Assembly: GCA_022448105.1 (NCBI GenBank)
Contig: JAKVAV010000029.1
Span: 1-42,682 of the forward strand
DNA length: 42,682 nucleotides
Direction: 5' to 3'
Source: Flavobacteriales bacterium
GTDB lineage: Bacteria > Bacteroidota > Bacteroidia > Flavobacteriales_D > Cryomorphaceae
Below the pieces are notes generated by a model. That model was not told where the DNA came from, did no database searches, and worked only from the letters and a program-made list of their open reading frames with translations. The position numbers and the translations under genes are program-made. Positions 22,990-31,226 of the stretch are shown in pieces (positions within the stretch are counted from its first letter, which is position 1; each line of letters opens with the position of its first letter).

Positions 22990-24449
22990 AAAAGAAAGTA
23001 ATTGCTGCAACGTTGGCAATGCTCTTATTGAGCAACGATATCTTGGCTTTTTGTGGCTTTTACGTCGCAAAAGCTTCAACAGACCTTTTCAACGAGAAAT
23101 CTGAAGTAATCCTCGTCCGTAATGGCGACCATACGGTCATCACAATGAGCAATGACTTCCAAGGTGATGTGAAGGACTTCGCTATGGTAGTTCCAGTTCC
23201 CGTGGTATTGAGCGAAGGACAGATAAAGGTGGTAGAAAGAGGGATCTTTGATCGACTTGATGCTTATTCTGCTCCACGACTGGTGGAGTATCATGATGCC
23301 AATCCATGTACTCCAGTGTATCACTTGCATAAGAAGCCTATTGCAGTCAATGATTTTGCGATGATTGAAGAGGTCGATCCAAGCATGGGTATTGAAGATG
23401 AGGCGAACTATGGCGTAACGATCGAAGCGGAATACACCATCGGTGAGTACGATATCTTGCTCTTAAGTGCAATGGAGTCAGAAGGTTTAGAAGCTTGGCT
23501 TACTCAAAATGGATATAAGATACCGCCTAAAGCCGCCAAAATCCTACAACCATATATCTTAAGTGATACCAAATTTTTTGTGGTAAAAGTCAATCTAGAT
23601 AATCAGCAAAATTCCGGTTTTGACTATCTAAGACCACTGCAAATAAGTTTTGAAAGCGATCGATTCATGTTACCTCTAAGGCTAGGTATGGCCAATGCAA
23701 ATGGTCCGCAAGATCTGGTCGTATACGGTTTTTCAAAACAAGGCAGAATTGAGCCTGTAAATTACCGAACAGTAAAAGTTCCGACAGGAAACCATGTTCC
23801 GCAATTTATCAATAAATATTTCGGAGAGTTTTATAAAGATCTCTTTCATAGACAGTATCATAAGCAATCTAGAAGCGCTGTATTTTTGGAATATGCATGG
23901 AATGTAAGTCCAATGCAAGGAGTCAAGTGCGACCCTTGTGTCTCACCCCCTCCAGTTTTTGCAGACTTTAAAACGGCAGGTGTCAATTGGGTAACTGGAA
24001 TGAATGATGAAAGTCAGGTTTTTTTCACCCGATTACATGTCAGGTATGAGCAAGATAAATTCCCGCAAGATCTCAAGTTTCACATTACCCCAAACACGGA
24101 TCATTTTCAAGCTAGGTATGTTATTACGCATCCAGCAAAAGGTGATTTAACTTGTTCAGCTGGTCAAGAATATATTAGAAAGTTAGAGAGTCTTCGTAGT
24201 ATGGAAGTAAGTGAGTTATCTGCTTTGGCTGGGTGGAAAAATCCAAACTACCTTGACTATATTACCGAATATTCTCAGCGGTCACAGTCAGACAAATTCG
24301 CTCCCAACAAGAATAATTTCTTCCCATCTATTGTCGTTTCAAGAGAATCAAAAAAAATGAAAGAGCATATTGAAAAATGGGCATTCCTAGTTTTTGTTTT
24401 GGCCGCAGTAATTTATTTTCGACCTCGCAGAAGGGTTCAGCTAGAATGA
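22986..24449 (+). CDS. DUF2330 domain protein with C-terminal membrane anchor
   Basis: 487 residues from ATG at 22986; a longer in-frame start at 22962 would lie inside the upstream gene and precede the signal peptide, so it was rejected. Signal peptide 1-22 (ending ILAFC). The DUF2330 domain spans about 23-420, with VILVRNGDHTVITMSNDFQGD and FAMVVPVPVVL near its start, the family's most conserved part. Cysteines include CGFY, NPCTPV, and a CDPC pair in VKCDPCVSPPP near residue 310. A hydrophobic helix at about 462-477 followed by RPRRR tethers the C-terminus. Extracytoplasmic. DUF2330 has no known function; coupling to an RnfD-like protein hints at a redox role (inference). Confidence 0.85.
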   Translation: MKKKVIAATLAMLLLSNDILAFCGFYVAKASTDLFNEKSEVILVRNGDHTVITMSNDFQGDVKDFAMVVPVPVVLSEGQIKVVERGIFDRLDAYSAPRLVEYHDANPCTPVYHLHKKPIAVNDFAMIEEVDPSMGIEDEANYGVTIEAEYTIGEYDILLLSAMESEGLEAWLTQNGYKIPPKAAKILQPYILSDTKFFVVKVNLDNQQNSGFDYLRPLQISFESDRFMLPLRLGMANANGPQDLVVYGFSKQGRIEPVNYRTVKVPTGNHVPQFINKYFGEFYKDLFHRQYHKQSRSAVFLEYAWNVSPMQGVKCDPCVSPPPVFADFKTAGVNWVTGMNDESQVFFTRLHVRYEQDKFPQDLKFHITPNTDHFQARYVITHPAKGDLTCSAGQEYIRKLESLRSMEVSELSALAGWKNPNYLDYITEYSQRSQSDKFAPNKNNFFPSIVVSRESKKMKEHIEKWAFLVFVLAAVIYFRPRRRVQLE

Positions 24450-24602
24450 TGCAACTTAACAATGCCTTCAAGCGTCAAATGAAGTAGCTACTGCGGTATG
24501 TTTACCTCTCTTTTTACCAATAACCCTAAATGATGATTAAGAATCTCAACTTTGTGCTATTGTCAGAGATTTTGTTTAATTTAAACAACCCAAGATCAGG
24601 TT

Positions 24603-24989
24603 ATGAAAGGTATAGCGGTATTTTTTCTCTTATTTTCGTTATTGTCGAATGTGGCGTTTGGACAAAAAAAAACAGGAGATGGCGGTTTTGGATCAGACAG
24701 TTTGAACATTTTTATTCCAAATGCTTTTACTCCTGACAACAATGGTTTGAATGACTCATTCGGAGTTGTTTTGGATGGTGCGGAGATTGATTTTTATGAA
24801 TTCATTATTCTAGATCGTTTTGGTAAAGAAGTCTTTTATGCCACTAACCCAGAGCTGCGCTGGAATGGGACAAGTGCTGAAAGTAGCTTCACGTCAGGTG
24901 CTTCAATATTTACCTATATTCTCAAAATCAAGTCGGTAAACGAGCAGGGCCCCCGAATCCTTAATGGTCACGTTGTAATGATCCGTTAA
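24603..24989 (+). CDS. Stand-alone T9SS type B sorting domain protein
   Basis: 128 residues: a signal peptide (1-20, ending VAFGQ), a linker of only about 15 residues, then a complete gliding-motility-associated C-terminal domain (about 36-128). Motifs: IFIPNAFTPDNNGLNDSF (the NAFTPNGDGxND signature), DRFGKEVF, WNGT, and the closing NGHVVMIR. Such domains normally sit at the end of large secreted adhesins or enzymes and direct them through the type IX secretion system. Here there is no cargo. The upstream 150 bp hold no missing part of a larger gene. It overlaps the AlkD-like gene stop by 4 bp. Confidence 0.88.
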   Translation: MKGIAVFFLLFSLLSNVAFGQKKTGDGGFGSDSLNIFIPNAFTPDNNGLNDSFGVVLDGAEIDFYEFIILDRFGKEVFYATNPELRWNGTSAESSFTSGASIFTYILKIKSVNEQGPRILNGHVVMIR

Positions 24990-25660
24990 GCAAAAACTGG
25001 TTTTCTGGTCTCCGAGGCTTTTTGAATCTTTAAAAGGAGGTCCACTGATGAATTTCCATTGAGCCTTATCAACCCAACCCTTCTTGCAGCAGCCAAACAG
25101 GCTTCTTTCAAAAAGTTGTCCCGGCAGCCTATATTTATCATTGCCTTGTACATGGCCTTACGAACGTGCCGGGGCTCATCTTTGATACATCCAGAAATAG
25201 AATTTAGATGATTTACAAAAAATTCTACTCCTAACTTATTTTTCTGTTTTGCTATCGCAGCTAAAGTTGTGTAAGCGTAATTGCGAAGATTTTCTTCACT
25301 GCTATCTTTCCACGAATCAATAAAATGAACAGCAAAAGGAGATTTGGCCAAGACATTTTCACAGAACTTATCGGAGAAAGGAGATGGATAAACCTGTTTT
25401 ATCCTTTCAGAAATTTCGTCTCTTGTGTACGATTCTGGGGCATCAATGAAAGTCGCTAACACCTTGAGGTCATGATTATCTCCGGTGTATATCTCATCAG
25501 CCAAAATCGCATCTTTTTTGAGGTTTTTAGCCACTTTCTGAACCGAAGAAATATTCAATCCGAAGGTGACATCGCTCTTTGCATGTTTTTCGGACCAACC
25601 GTTTTTAATATCAGCAGTGGAAACGCTCTTTAGTTCTTTTGTAAGTATATCTAAAGTCAT
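24986..25660 (-). CDS. AlkD-like DNA alkylation repair family protein
   Basis: 224 residues, all alpha, in the HEAT-like repeat style of AlkD DNA glycosylases: GLNISSVQKVAKNLKKD at about 34-50 (the 'GV.....R.lAK.l..' entry), then LKVLATFIDAP, then FIDSWKDSSEENLRNYAYTTLAAIA, and DEPRHVRKAMYKAMINIG at about 158-175 in place of the AlkD VQKAxSWALRxxG segment. These proteins excise positively charged alkylated bases without base flipping. The key Asp/Trp residues cannot be verified by eye, so activity is uncertain. Cytoplasmic. Ends in a 4-bp overlap with the T9SS-domain gene. Confidence 0.72.
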   Translation of the reverse strand: MTLDILTKELKSVSTADIKNGWSEKHAKSDVTFGLNISSVQKVAKNLKKDAILADEIYTGDNHDLKVLATFIDAPESYTRDEISERIKQVYPSPFSDKFCENVLAKSPFAVHFIDSWKDSSEENLRNYAYTTLAAIAKQKNKLGVEFFVNHLNSISGCIKDEPRHVRKAMYKAMINIGCRDNFLKEACLAAARRVGLIRLNGNSSVDLLLKIQKASETRKPVFA

Positions 25661-25815
25661 AATGGTTTAAAACGCTGGTTGTCTACCGAAGGTAAGAGAT
25701 TCAATCCAAGATCAAAAAAATCGAATATTAAATTTTACCATTTGGCTGTCGAAAAGCTCTTAATCCCTTGAATTTGCTAATAGAACAAAAGGGTCTCTCC
25801 ATTGCTTATTACGAA

Positions 25816-26484
25816 ATGAAAAACTTTTCTTCCGATTTTAATCAGTTCTTTAAAGAGTTAGCCGCAAATAATCATAAGGATTGGTTTGATCAAAATCGAG
25901 ATAGATACCATCGGATTATAAAGGAGCCTTTCGAGACATTCATTACCGTTTTGATCAATGAATTAATGAAGGATGATCCTCGCCTTAACGTTGATCCAAA
26001 GTCGACGATATTTAGAATTAATCGAGATATAAGGTTTAGCAAAGACAAGTCACCTTACAAGCTGAATCGGTCTGCGGCTATAGCTCCAAACGGGAAAAAG
26101 AGCATCGCGCAGGGGGGGATTTATATTGAAATTGGTCCGGCCAGAGTGGCCGTTGGGGGAGGGGCATTTCAGCCAGAAAAAGAAGAACTGCAACGCTTGC
26201 GGAAATACATAGTCAATCATCCAAAGGAGTTTAGGAAAGCTGTAGATGATGAACAATTTAATCATTACTTCAAGGAGATTTATGGTAAAGCGAATAAAAG
26301 GCTTCCAACCAAAGAGCTCATGATAGCCTCCCAAATTGAGCCTCTGCTTTTGAAAAAAAGTATGTATTATCTCGCAGAAGAATCTCCTGATCTGGTAGAA
26401 TCAGACGAATTGCTGCCAAGAATTTTGGAGTATCACGCCGCCGCAAAACCTCTGCGTGATTTCATCGCCAGAGCAGTGAGTTAG
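25816..26484 (+). CDS. DUF2461 domain protein
   Basis: 222 residues from ATG at 25816; a TTG 16 codons upstream would add residues not seen in the family. The chain shows the DUF2461 hallmarks: FFKELAANNHKDWFDQNRDRYH at the N-terminus, IFRINRDIRFSKDKSPYK, and GGIYIEIGPARVAVGGGAFQPE in the middle, ending with the typical LPRILEYHAAAKPLRDFI. The family is widespread in bacteria and fungi and of unknown biochemical function. No signal peptide. It overlaps the convergent paaY stop by 4 bp. Confidence 0.92.
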   Translation: MKNFSSDFNQFFKELAANNHKDWFDQNRDRYHRIIKEPFETFITVLINELMKDDPRLNVDPKSTIFRINRDIRFSKDKSPYKLNRSAAIAPNGKKSIAQGGIYIEIGPARVAVGGGAFQPEKEELQRLRKYIVNHPKEFRKAVDDEQFNHYFKEIYGKANKRLPTKELMIASQIEPLLLKKSMYYLAEESPDLVESDELLPRILEYHAAAKPLRDFIARAVS

Positions 26485-27083
26485 TCGCCTTTGAGTTTAT
26501 TCCAAGTATCGTAGAGACTTTCTTGAGCAGGTCTGTCCTGCTCTTCTTCAGTGAGAGGCTCGCATGGAACTAAGCTTGTTTTGCACTCTTTCGGCAAAGT
26601 TTGATAAAGGGCAGTGCCTTTTGTTTTCCAAGCGATCATATCGTCAGAAACCTGTTTGATCACTTTTCCTGGATTTCCAACCACGAGGCTTCTTTCGGGA
26701 ATCGCTGTATTTGCAGCTATAAAGGTCAGAGCTCCTACGATTGACTCTCTGCCGATCTTGACATCATCCATAATAACACTGTTCATTCCTATCAAGCAGT
26801 TTTCTTCCAAGTATGCACCATGAATCACAGCACCGTGCCCTATATGTGCCGATGCTTCGAGAATTACCGTCTTTCCAGGAAACATATGGATGGTGCAATT
26901 TTCTTGCACGTTGCAGCCCTCTTTAATTTCAATTCTTCCCCAATCTCCTCTTATAGCAGCACCTGGGCCGATGTAGACATCTTTTCCTATGATTACATTT
27001 CCTGTAACAGTTGCCTTCGGATGAACAAATGCAGAAGGATGAACCACTGGTTTGAATCCTTTGAAAGAGAAGAATTTACTCAT
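26481..27083 (-). CDS. paaY: PaaY-like gamma carbonic anhydrase-fold protein
   Basis: 200 residues from ATG at 27083, one base after the paaJ stop; an ORF extension into paaJ was rejected. Left-handed beta-helix hexapeptide repeats run from about residue 10 to 150 (VVHPSAFVHPKATVTGNVIIGKDVYIGPGA...). Histidines in NCTIHMFPG and AHIGHGAVIHG match the zinc ligands of gamma carbonic anhydrases. PaaY is reported to be a thioesterase that salvages dead-end CoA esters of the phenylacetate pathway. Last gene of the minus-strand operon paaGHIJY. Confidence 0.87.
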   Translation of the reverse strand: MSKFFSFKGFKPVVHPSAFVHPKATVTGNVIIGKDVYIGPGAAIRGDWGRIEIKEGCNVQENCTIHMFPGKTVILEASAHIGHGAVIHGAYLEENCLIGMNSVIMDDVKIGRESIVGALTFIAANTAIPERSLVVGNPGKVIKQVSDDMIAWKTKGTALYQTLPKECKTSLVPCEPLTEEEQDRPAQESLYDTWNKLKGD

Positions 27084-27084
27084 A

Positions 27085-28296
27085 TTACAAGTTGGGATTC
27101 TCCAGAATGATAGCATAGCCTTGTCCTACACCAATGCACATTGTACAAAGTGCGTATTTCTTTTTTTGAAGGTTCAGCTCAAGGGCTGCTGAATAAGTAA
27201 TTCTGTTTCCAGTCATTCCCAAAGGATGTCCCAGAGCGATGGCTCCGCCATTCGGGTTTATTCTAGAGTCGTCATCATCTAATCCTAGTGAACGCGTTAC
27301 TGCCAAACTTTGCGCAGCAAAAGCTTCGTTTAGTTCGATAACGTCCATGTCGTCCAATGTCAAGTTGGCTCTTTTGAGAGCAAGCTTTGTAGCGTCGACT
27401 GGACCCATTCCCATTATTCTAGGTTCTACCCCTGCTACGCCACTCGCCACTATTCGAGCCAAAGGTCTTAAGTTATGTTTCACGAGCCCATCTGACGATG
27501 CGATCAAAGTCGCCGATGCTCCATCATTGAGACCAGAGGCGTTTCCAGCGGTTACCGTTCCGGTCTTGCGGAAAGCAGGTCTTAAGCCAGATAAAATTTC
27601 GGCGGTAGTTCCTATTCTGACAAATTCGTCTCTAGAAAACTCAATTGGATCTTTCTTCCGTTGAGGAATGCTCACAGTTACAATCTCCTTGGCAAGTCGT
27701 CCATTCTCTTGTGCTGTCGCTGCCTTCGCTTGGCTCCAAGCAGCAAATCTGTCTTGATCTTCACGGGAAACTTTATGAATGTCAACTAGGTTTTCAGCAG
27801 TTTGCCCCATAGAGTCCGTGCCATAAAGCTCTTCCATTTTTGGGTTAATAAATCTCCAACCAAAACTCGAATCGTAGAGTTTGCTGTCCTGACCAAATGG
27901 CGCTGAAGCTTTGGACAAGACCCAAGGTCCGCGTGTCATGTGCTCGGCGCCAGCTGAGATAAAGAGGTCGCCTTCGTTTGCCTTAATAGCTCGGTAAGCG
28001 TGAACAATAGCGCTCATTCCAGATGCACAGAGTCGATTCACTGTTTCACCAGGAACGCTGAATGGCAGTCCTGCGAGGAGTAAAGCCATTCTAGATATAT
28101 TCCTGTTGTCTTCACCGGCTTGGTTCGCGCAGCCCATGATAACATCATCAATTTGACTCCGATCCAAATTGGGGTTTTTCTCCATTAATGATTTGATAGG
28201 AATGGCAGCCAGGTCGTCTGCTCGCACTGAGCTCAATGTCCCTCTAAATCGACCTATTGGTGTCCGCACACCATCAACGATATACGCTTCTTTCAT
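27085..28296 (-). CDS. paaJ: 3-oxoadipyl-CoA/3-oxo-5,6-dehydrosuberyl-CoA thiolase
   Basis: 403 residues, a full thiolase. The acyl-accepting Cys is C90 in NRLCASGMSA; H357 in GHPLGMTG and C387 in TMCIGVGQG complete the active site. The GAGAEHMTRGPWVLSKA-like stretch (here SAGAEHMTRGPWVLSKASAP) and the overall fit place it with the PcaF/PaaJ thiolases. In phenylacetate degradation it cleaves 3-oxoadipyl-CoA to succinyl-CoA and acetyl-CoA, and also the dehydrosuberyl intermediate. Two bases after paaI, one base before paaY. Confidence 0.93.
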   Translation of the reverse strand: MKEAYIVDGVRTPIGRFRGTLSSVRADDLAAIPIKSLMEKNPNLDRSQIDDVIMGCANQAGEDNRNISRMALLLAGLPFSVPGETVNRLCASGMSAIVHAYRAIKANEGDLFISAGAEHMTRGPWVLSKASAPFGQDSKLYDSSFGWRFINPKMEELYGTDSMGQTAENLVDIHKVSREDQDRFAAWSQAKAATAQENGRLAKEIVTVSIPQRKKDPIEFSRDEFVRIGTTAEILSGLRPAFRKTGTVTAGNASGLNDGASATLIASSDGLVKHNLRPLARIVASGVAGVEPRIMGMGPVDATKLALKRANLTLDDMDVIELNEAFAAQSLAVTRSLGLDDDDSRINPNGGAIALGHPLGMTGNRITYSAALELNLQKKKYALCTMCIGVGQGYAIILENPNL

Positions 28297-28298
28297 AA

Positions 28299-28724
28299 TT
28301 ATAATTCCCAGTCTTTTGATGTTCTGTAAACGCTACCAAAAAAGGTTGCAACTACTTCTTCATCTTGATTTTTAATTGAGATTTGGTAATGAGCTACCTT
28401 TTCACCAAGATTGGTTTCTTTGGCCTCTGCGGTCAAGGTATCTCCTTCCTGAACTTGCTGATAGTGAGCAATGGAAGTGCCAGTAGAAACCGACATTTTT
28501 CCGTGACCATTGCTTGCAAAGGCCAAGGCACTATCCCCTAAACTATAGGTTATTCCGCCATGAGCTATGCCAAATCCATTCAACATGTTTGCATTGACTC
28601 TCATTTTGAGCTTGGCGTATCCTTTCTCCACCACGACTACTTCTATTCCCAGCCATTGGCTGAAGGCGTCTTTTTCCATCATAGCATTTACGATTTTCCA
28701 TGATGAAGGATTTTTATCGGACAT
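28299..28724 (-). CDS. paaI: Hydroxyphenylacetyl-CoA thioesterase PaaI
   Basis: 141 residues, a single hotdog domain. NGFGIAHGGITYSLGDSALAFASN carries the HGGxxxxLxDxA signature of the PaaI/type-II 4HBT thioesterases, with the catalytic Asp in GDSA. PaaI hydrolyses aberrant ring-hydroxylated CoA esters so that CoA is not trapped. The start overlaps the paaH stop (TAATG), so translation is probably coupled. Tetramer in the cytoplasm by family knowledge. Confidence 0.92.
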   Translation of the reverse strand: MSDKNPSSWKIVNAMMEKDAFSQWLGIEVVVVEKGYAKLKMRVNANMLNGFGIAHGGITYSLGDSALAFASNGHGKMSVSTGTSIAHYQQVQEGDTLTAEAKETNLGEKVAHYQISIKNQDEEVVATFFGSVYRTSKDWEL

Positions 28725-29920
28725 TAATTCTCCATTACTTTTTCAGGATAGAACGAACCCTGGTTTAAGGATATTTTCTTAAGAAGAACACTTGGCCGGT
28801 ATCTGTCCTCTCCGTATAGGTCTTGCAGAGTATTCAGCTCACCTAAAATTTTGTCAATCCCAATTTCATCGGCCCATTTTAAAAGGCCTTTTGGATAGTT
28901 TACGCCTTTTGTCATCGCCAAATCAATTCCTTCTCGCGACGAAATGTTGAGGTAAAGAGCGTCAGTAGCTTCATTGATCAGCATGGCTAAAATGCGATTA
29001 AAAATTTCTACTCCGAGCTTTTCATCTTTGGTGGGCTCTGGGTTTTCAGCCCCTTTCGCGTAATCGTAATATCCTCTTCCTGCCTTTCTCCCAAGCCAAC
29101 CTGCCTCTGTCATACGTTTTTGAGTAAATGATGGCTTATATCGAGGGTCGTAGAAAAACTCTTTGAATACTGTCTCGGTAACCACATAGTTGATGTCATT
29201 GCCAATGTAGTCCATGAGTTCAAAAGGCCCCATTTTGAATCCCCCTATTTCTTTCATTGCCCAGTCAATCGTGGGAACGTCGGCTATTCCTTCTTCCAGA
29301 ATTCTTAAAGCTTCACCGTAGAAGGGTCTTGCCACTCGATTGACGATAAAGCCAGGAGTATCTTTGGCGATCACGGTTACTTTTCCCCAAGAGTCAATTA
29401 AGTTTCTAGCTTCTACCAGCGCATCACCAGAAGTCTGTACCGCAGGAATAATCTCAACGAGGGGCATCAAAGGTGCAGGATTGAAAAAATGTATTCCCAA
29501 AACTCGCCCTGGCTTATTGCACGATGCAGCAATATTTGCAATGCTCAAACTCGATGTGTTAGTAGCCAGTATAGTAGTTTCATCAGCGATCAACTCGAGG
29601 TGACTAAATAAGTTTCTTTTGACTTCGAGATCTTCGATAATCGCTTCAATCATGAGATCAGCTCCTGCTAGATCTTCTAATTGATTGCAAAACTCAATTC
29701 GGGCGAAAATACCATTGGCTTCCTTTTCAGTCATTCGGCCTTTCTCTACCTGCCTGTCAAGTATTTTTATCAGCTTTTGGGAAGCTTTATCGAGTGCCTC
29801 AGCATTATTGTCAAAAAGGCAAACATCATGGCCAGCAGTAGCCGCTACTTGGGCTATCCCTGAGCCCATAGAACCGCTTCCGATTACGGCAATCTTTGAG
29901 TCTTTGTCCAATTTACTCAT
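28724..29920 (-). CDS. paaH: 3-hydroxyadipyl-CoA (3-hydroxyacyl-CoA) dehydrogenase
   Basis: 398 residues. A Rossmann NAD-binding domain starts at about residue 9 with VIGSGSMGSGIAQVAA; LATNTSSLSI and GIHFFNPAPLMPLVEII (catalytic His) follow; IDSWGKVTVIAKDTPGFIVNR begins the helical C-terminal dehydrogenase domains, with ELMDYIGNDINY later on. The two-part C-terminus (about 190-290 and 300-385) fits the PaaH/PaaC type rather than short FadB-like ones. It oxidises 3-hydroxyadipyl-CoA to 3-oxoadipyl-CoA. Two bases after paaG. Note that some species call this gene paaC, a name also used for an epoxidase subunit. Confidence 0.93.
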   Translation of the reverse strand: MSKLDKDSKIAVIGSGSMGSGIAQVAATAGHDVCLFDNNAEALDKASQKLIKILDRQVEKGRMTEKEANGIFARIEFCNQLEDLAGADLMIEAIIEDLEVKRNLFSHLELIADETTILATNTSSLSIANIAASCNKPGRVLGIHFFNPAPLMPLVEIIPAVQTSGDALVEARNLIDSWGKVTVIAKDTPGFIVNRVARPFYGEALRILEEGIADVPTIDWAMKEIGGFKMGPFELMDYIGNDINYVVTETVFKEFFYDPRYKPSFTQKRMTEAGWLGRKAGRGYYDYAKGAENPEPTKDEKLGVEIFNRILAMLINEATDALYLNISSREGIDLAMTKGVNYPKGLLKWADEIGIDKILGELNTLQDLYGEDRYRPSVLLKKISLNQGSFYPEKVMEN

Positions 29921-29922
29921 AC

Positions 29923-30699
29923 TTACTCTCCTTTGAATTCGGGTTTTCTCTTTTCTAAAAATGCGGCTACACCCTCTTTGTAATCATAAGTCATGCTGGC
30001 TTTTGTTTGCAACTGCTCTTCCAATGCAAGCTGAGAAGAGAGATTATTCTGCATCGAGCGATTGAGTGCTTGTTTAGTGAAAGCAAGTCCCTTCGTCGGC
30101 ATATTGGCCAGTTTTTTAGCCAATTGATCTACAGCTTCTTCAAATTCTTCATCCTTCACCGTCTTGTAAATCATGCCCATAGTTTCGGCTTCTTTTGCCG
30201 AGACTTTATCGCCAAGCATCATCAGCGCAGATGCTCTCTGAAAACCTATCAATCTCGGAAGGAAGAAGGTGCCTGCGCTATCGGGGATCAATCCAATTTT
30301 ACTAAAAGCTTGAATAAATGAAGACGACTCACAAGCTAACGTGATATCACAGGCAAGAGCAATATTGGCTCCAGCTCCAGCTGCGACTCCATTCACCGCG
30401 GCGATTACTGGTTTATTGAGGTTGCGTATTCTTTCGATGATGGGGTTGTAATGATCTCTTACTATGGTAGTGAGCAATGGTCCCGCGGGATCAGTTACTT
30501 CCTGAAGATCCTGACCAGCGCAAAATGCCCTTCCAGTACCTTTGATTACTACCGTCCGTATGCTTTTATCTTCCTGACAACTATCCAAAGCTTCGTGCAT
30601 TGAAAAAGCCATCTCTTGATTGAAACTATTAAAAACGCTAGGGCGATTGAGATGAATGAAGGCAATTCCTTCTTTTGTTTCGAGGTGAATCGAGTTCAT
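29923..30699 (-). CDS. paaG: Ring-1,2-epoxyphenylacetyl-CoA isomerase
   Basis: 258 residues, crotonase fold. FNSFNQEMAFSMHEAL, GTGRAFCAGQDLQ and GVAAGAGANIALACDI (the oxyanion hole) are in place, and SFIQAFSKIGLIPDSAGTF matches PaaG rather than PaaF, whose general-acid/base glutamates differ; the Asp in PDSAGT is the catalytic acid of the isomerase group. It turns the ring epoxide of phenylacetyl-CoA into the seven-membered oxepin-CoA. First gene of the visible operon. No clean promoter box was found within 140 bp upstream, so the operon promoter is unassigned. Confidence 0.92.
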   Translation of the reverse strand: MNSIHLETKEGIAFIHLNRPSVFNSFNQEMAFSMHEALDSCQEDKSIRTVVIKGTGRAFCAGQDLQEVTDPAGPLLTTIVRDHYNPIIERIRNLNKPVIAAVNGVAAGAGANIALACDITLACESSSFIQAFSKIGLIPDSAGTFFLPRLIGFQRASALMMLGDKVSAKEAETMGMIYKTVKDEEFEEAVDQLAKKLANMPTKGLAFTKQALNRSMQNNLSSQLALEEQLQTKASMTYDYKEGVAAFLEKRKPEFKGE

Positions 30700-30763
30700 A
30701 TAATTCGGCAGTTGGTGAAGCGAAGTTAAGCGAATTGGTGCACTCTACAAGATGGAAGCTGTA

Positions 30764-30771
30764 TAGGTTTG
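30764..30771 (+). promoter_or_regulatory. Weak candidate -7 box before the gene at 30841
   Basis: TAGGTTTG fits TAnnTTTG, 69 bp before the ATG at 30841. No -33 partner at the usual distance. The divergent paa operon promoter must lie in the same 140-bp gap. Confidence 0.35.
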
Positions 30772-30840
30772 TAAAATTAGTTATTGACTAATTAGGCTGG
30801 CATTTCGTAGCTTTCGACTTCTTTTTAAAATAGAAACGTA

Positions 30841-31224
30841 ATGAAACTAGTCTTATTGACAATCACTCTTTTCACGACAACCCTTTTATCCGCCCAAGAT
30901 CTTACTGGAAAATGGGTAAATGCAAGCTTTTCAGGTGAGGAAAATTTTGCATACGTATTTACCAAAGAAGGTACGATGGAGATGTTTTATGGAGGTACAA
31001 AGATTGAAACTGAAGAGCCAGTGCTATACACATTAACTCCGAAGGGTGATTTTCATCATTTGGAATTTTCCTACACAAAAAAGAAGAGTTCTTTCAGCGC
31101 CGATGTTCTCGGACTTATCAGATTTACTGGTGAAGACGTAATGGAGCTAGAAACATTCAGCAAGAAGAGTTTACCCAAAGAACTAGATTTTACAGAGGAA
31201 TCCATGATGTTTAGTCGGGAATAA
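30841..31224 (+). CDS. Small secreted lipocalin-like protein
   Basis: 127 residues. Signal peptide 1-18 ending LSAQ. The mature part opens with LTGKWVNASFSGEENFAYVFTKEGTMEM, the 'L.G.W.......F...G' pattern of lipocalin-like and similar small beta-barrel proteins, and continues as strands to the end. No ligand-binding or catalytic residue is evident. It precedes the PPK2 gene with 2 bp between, so they are co-transcribed. Its link to polyphosphate metabolism is unknown. Confidence 0.65.
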   Translation: MKLVLLTITLFTTTLLSAQDLTGKWVNASFSGEENFAYVFTKEGTMEMFYGGTKIETEEPVLYTLTPKGDFHHLEFSYTKKKSSFSADVLGLIRFTGEDVMELETFSKKSLPKELDFTEESMMFSRE

Positions 31225-31226
31225 AT

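Noticed and set aside
24530-24736. Small plus-strand ORF over the start of the T9SS-domain gene
   Set aside because: It overlaps the signal peptide of the recognised gene in another frame and shows no family pattern.
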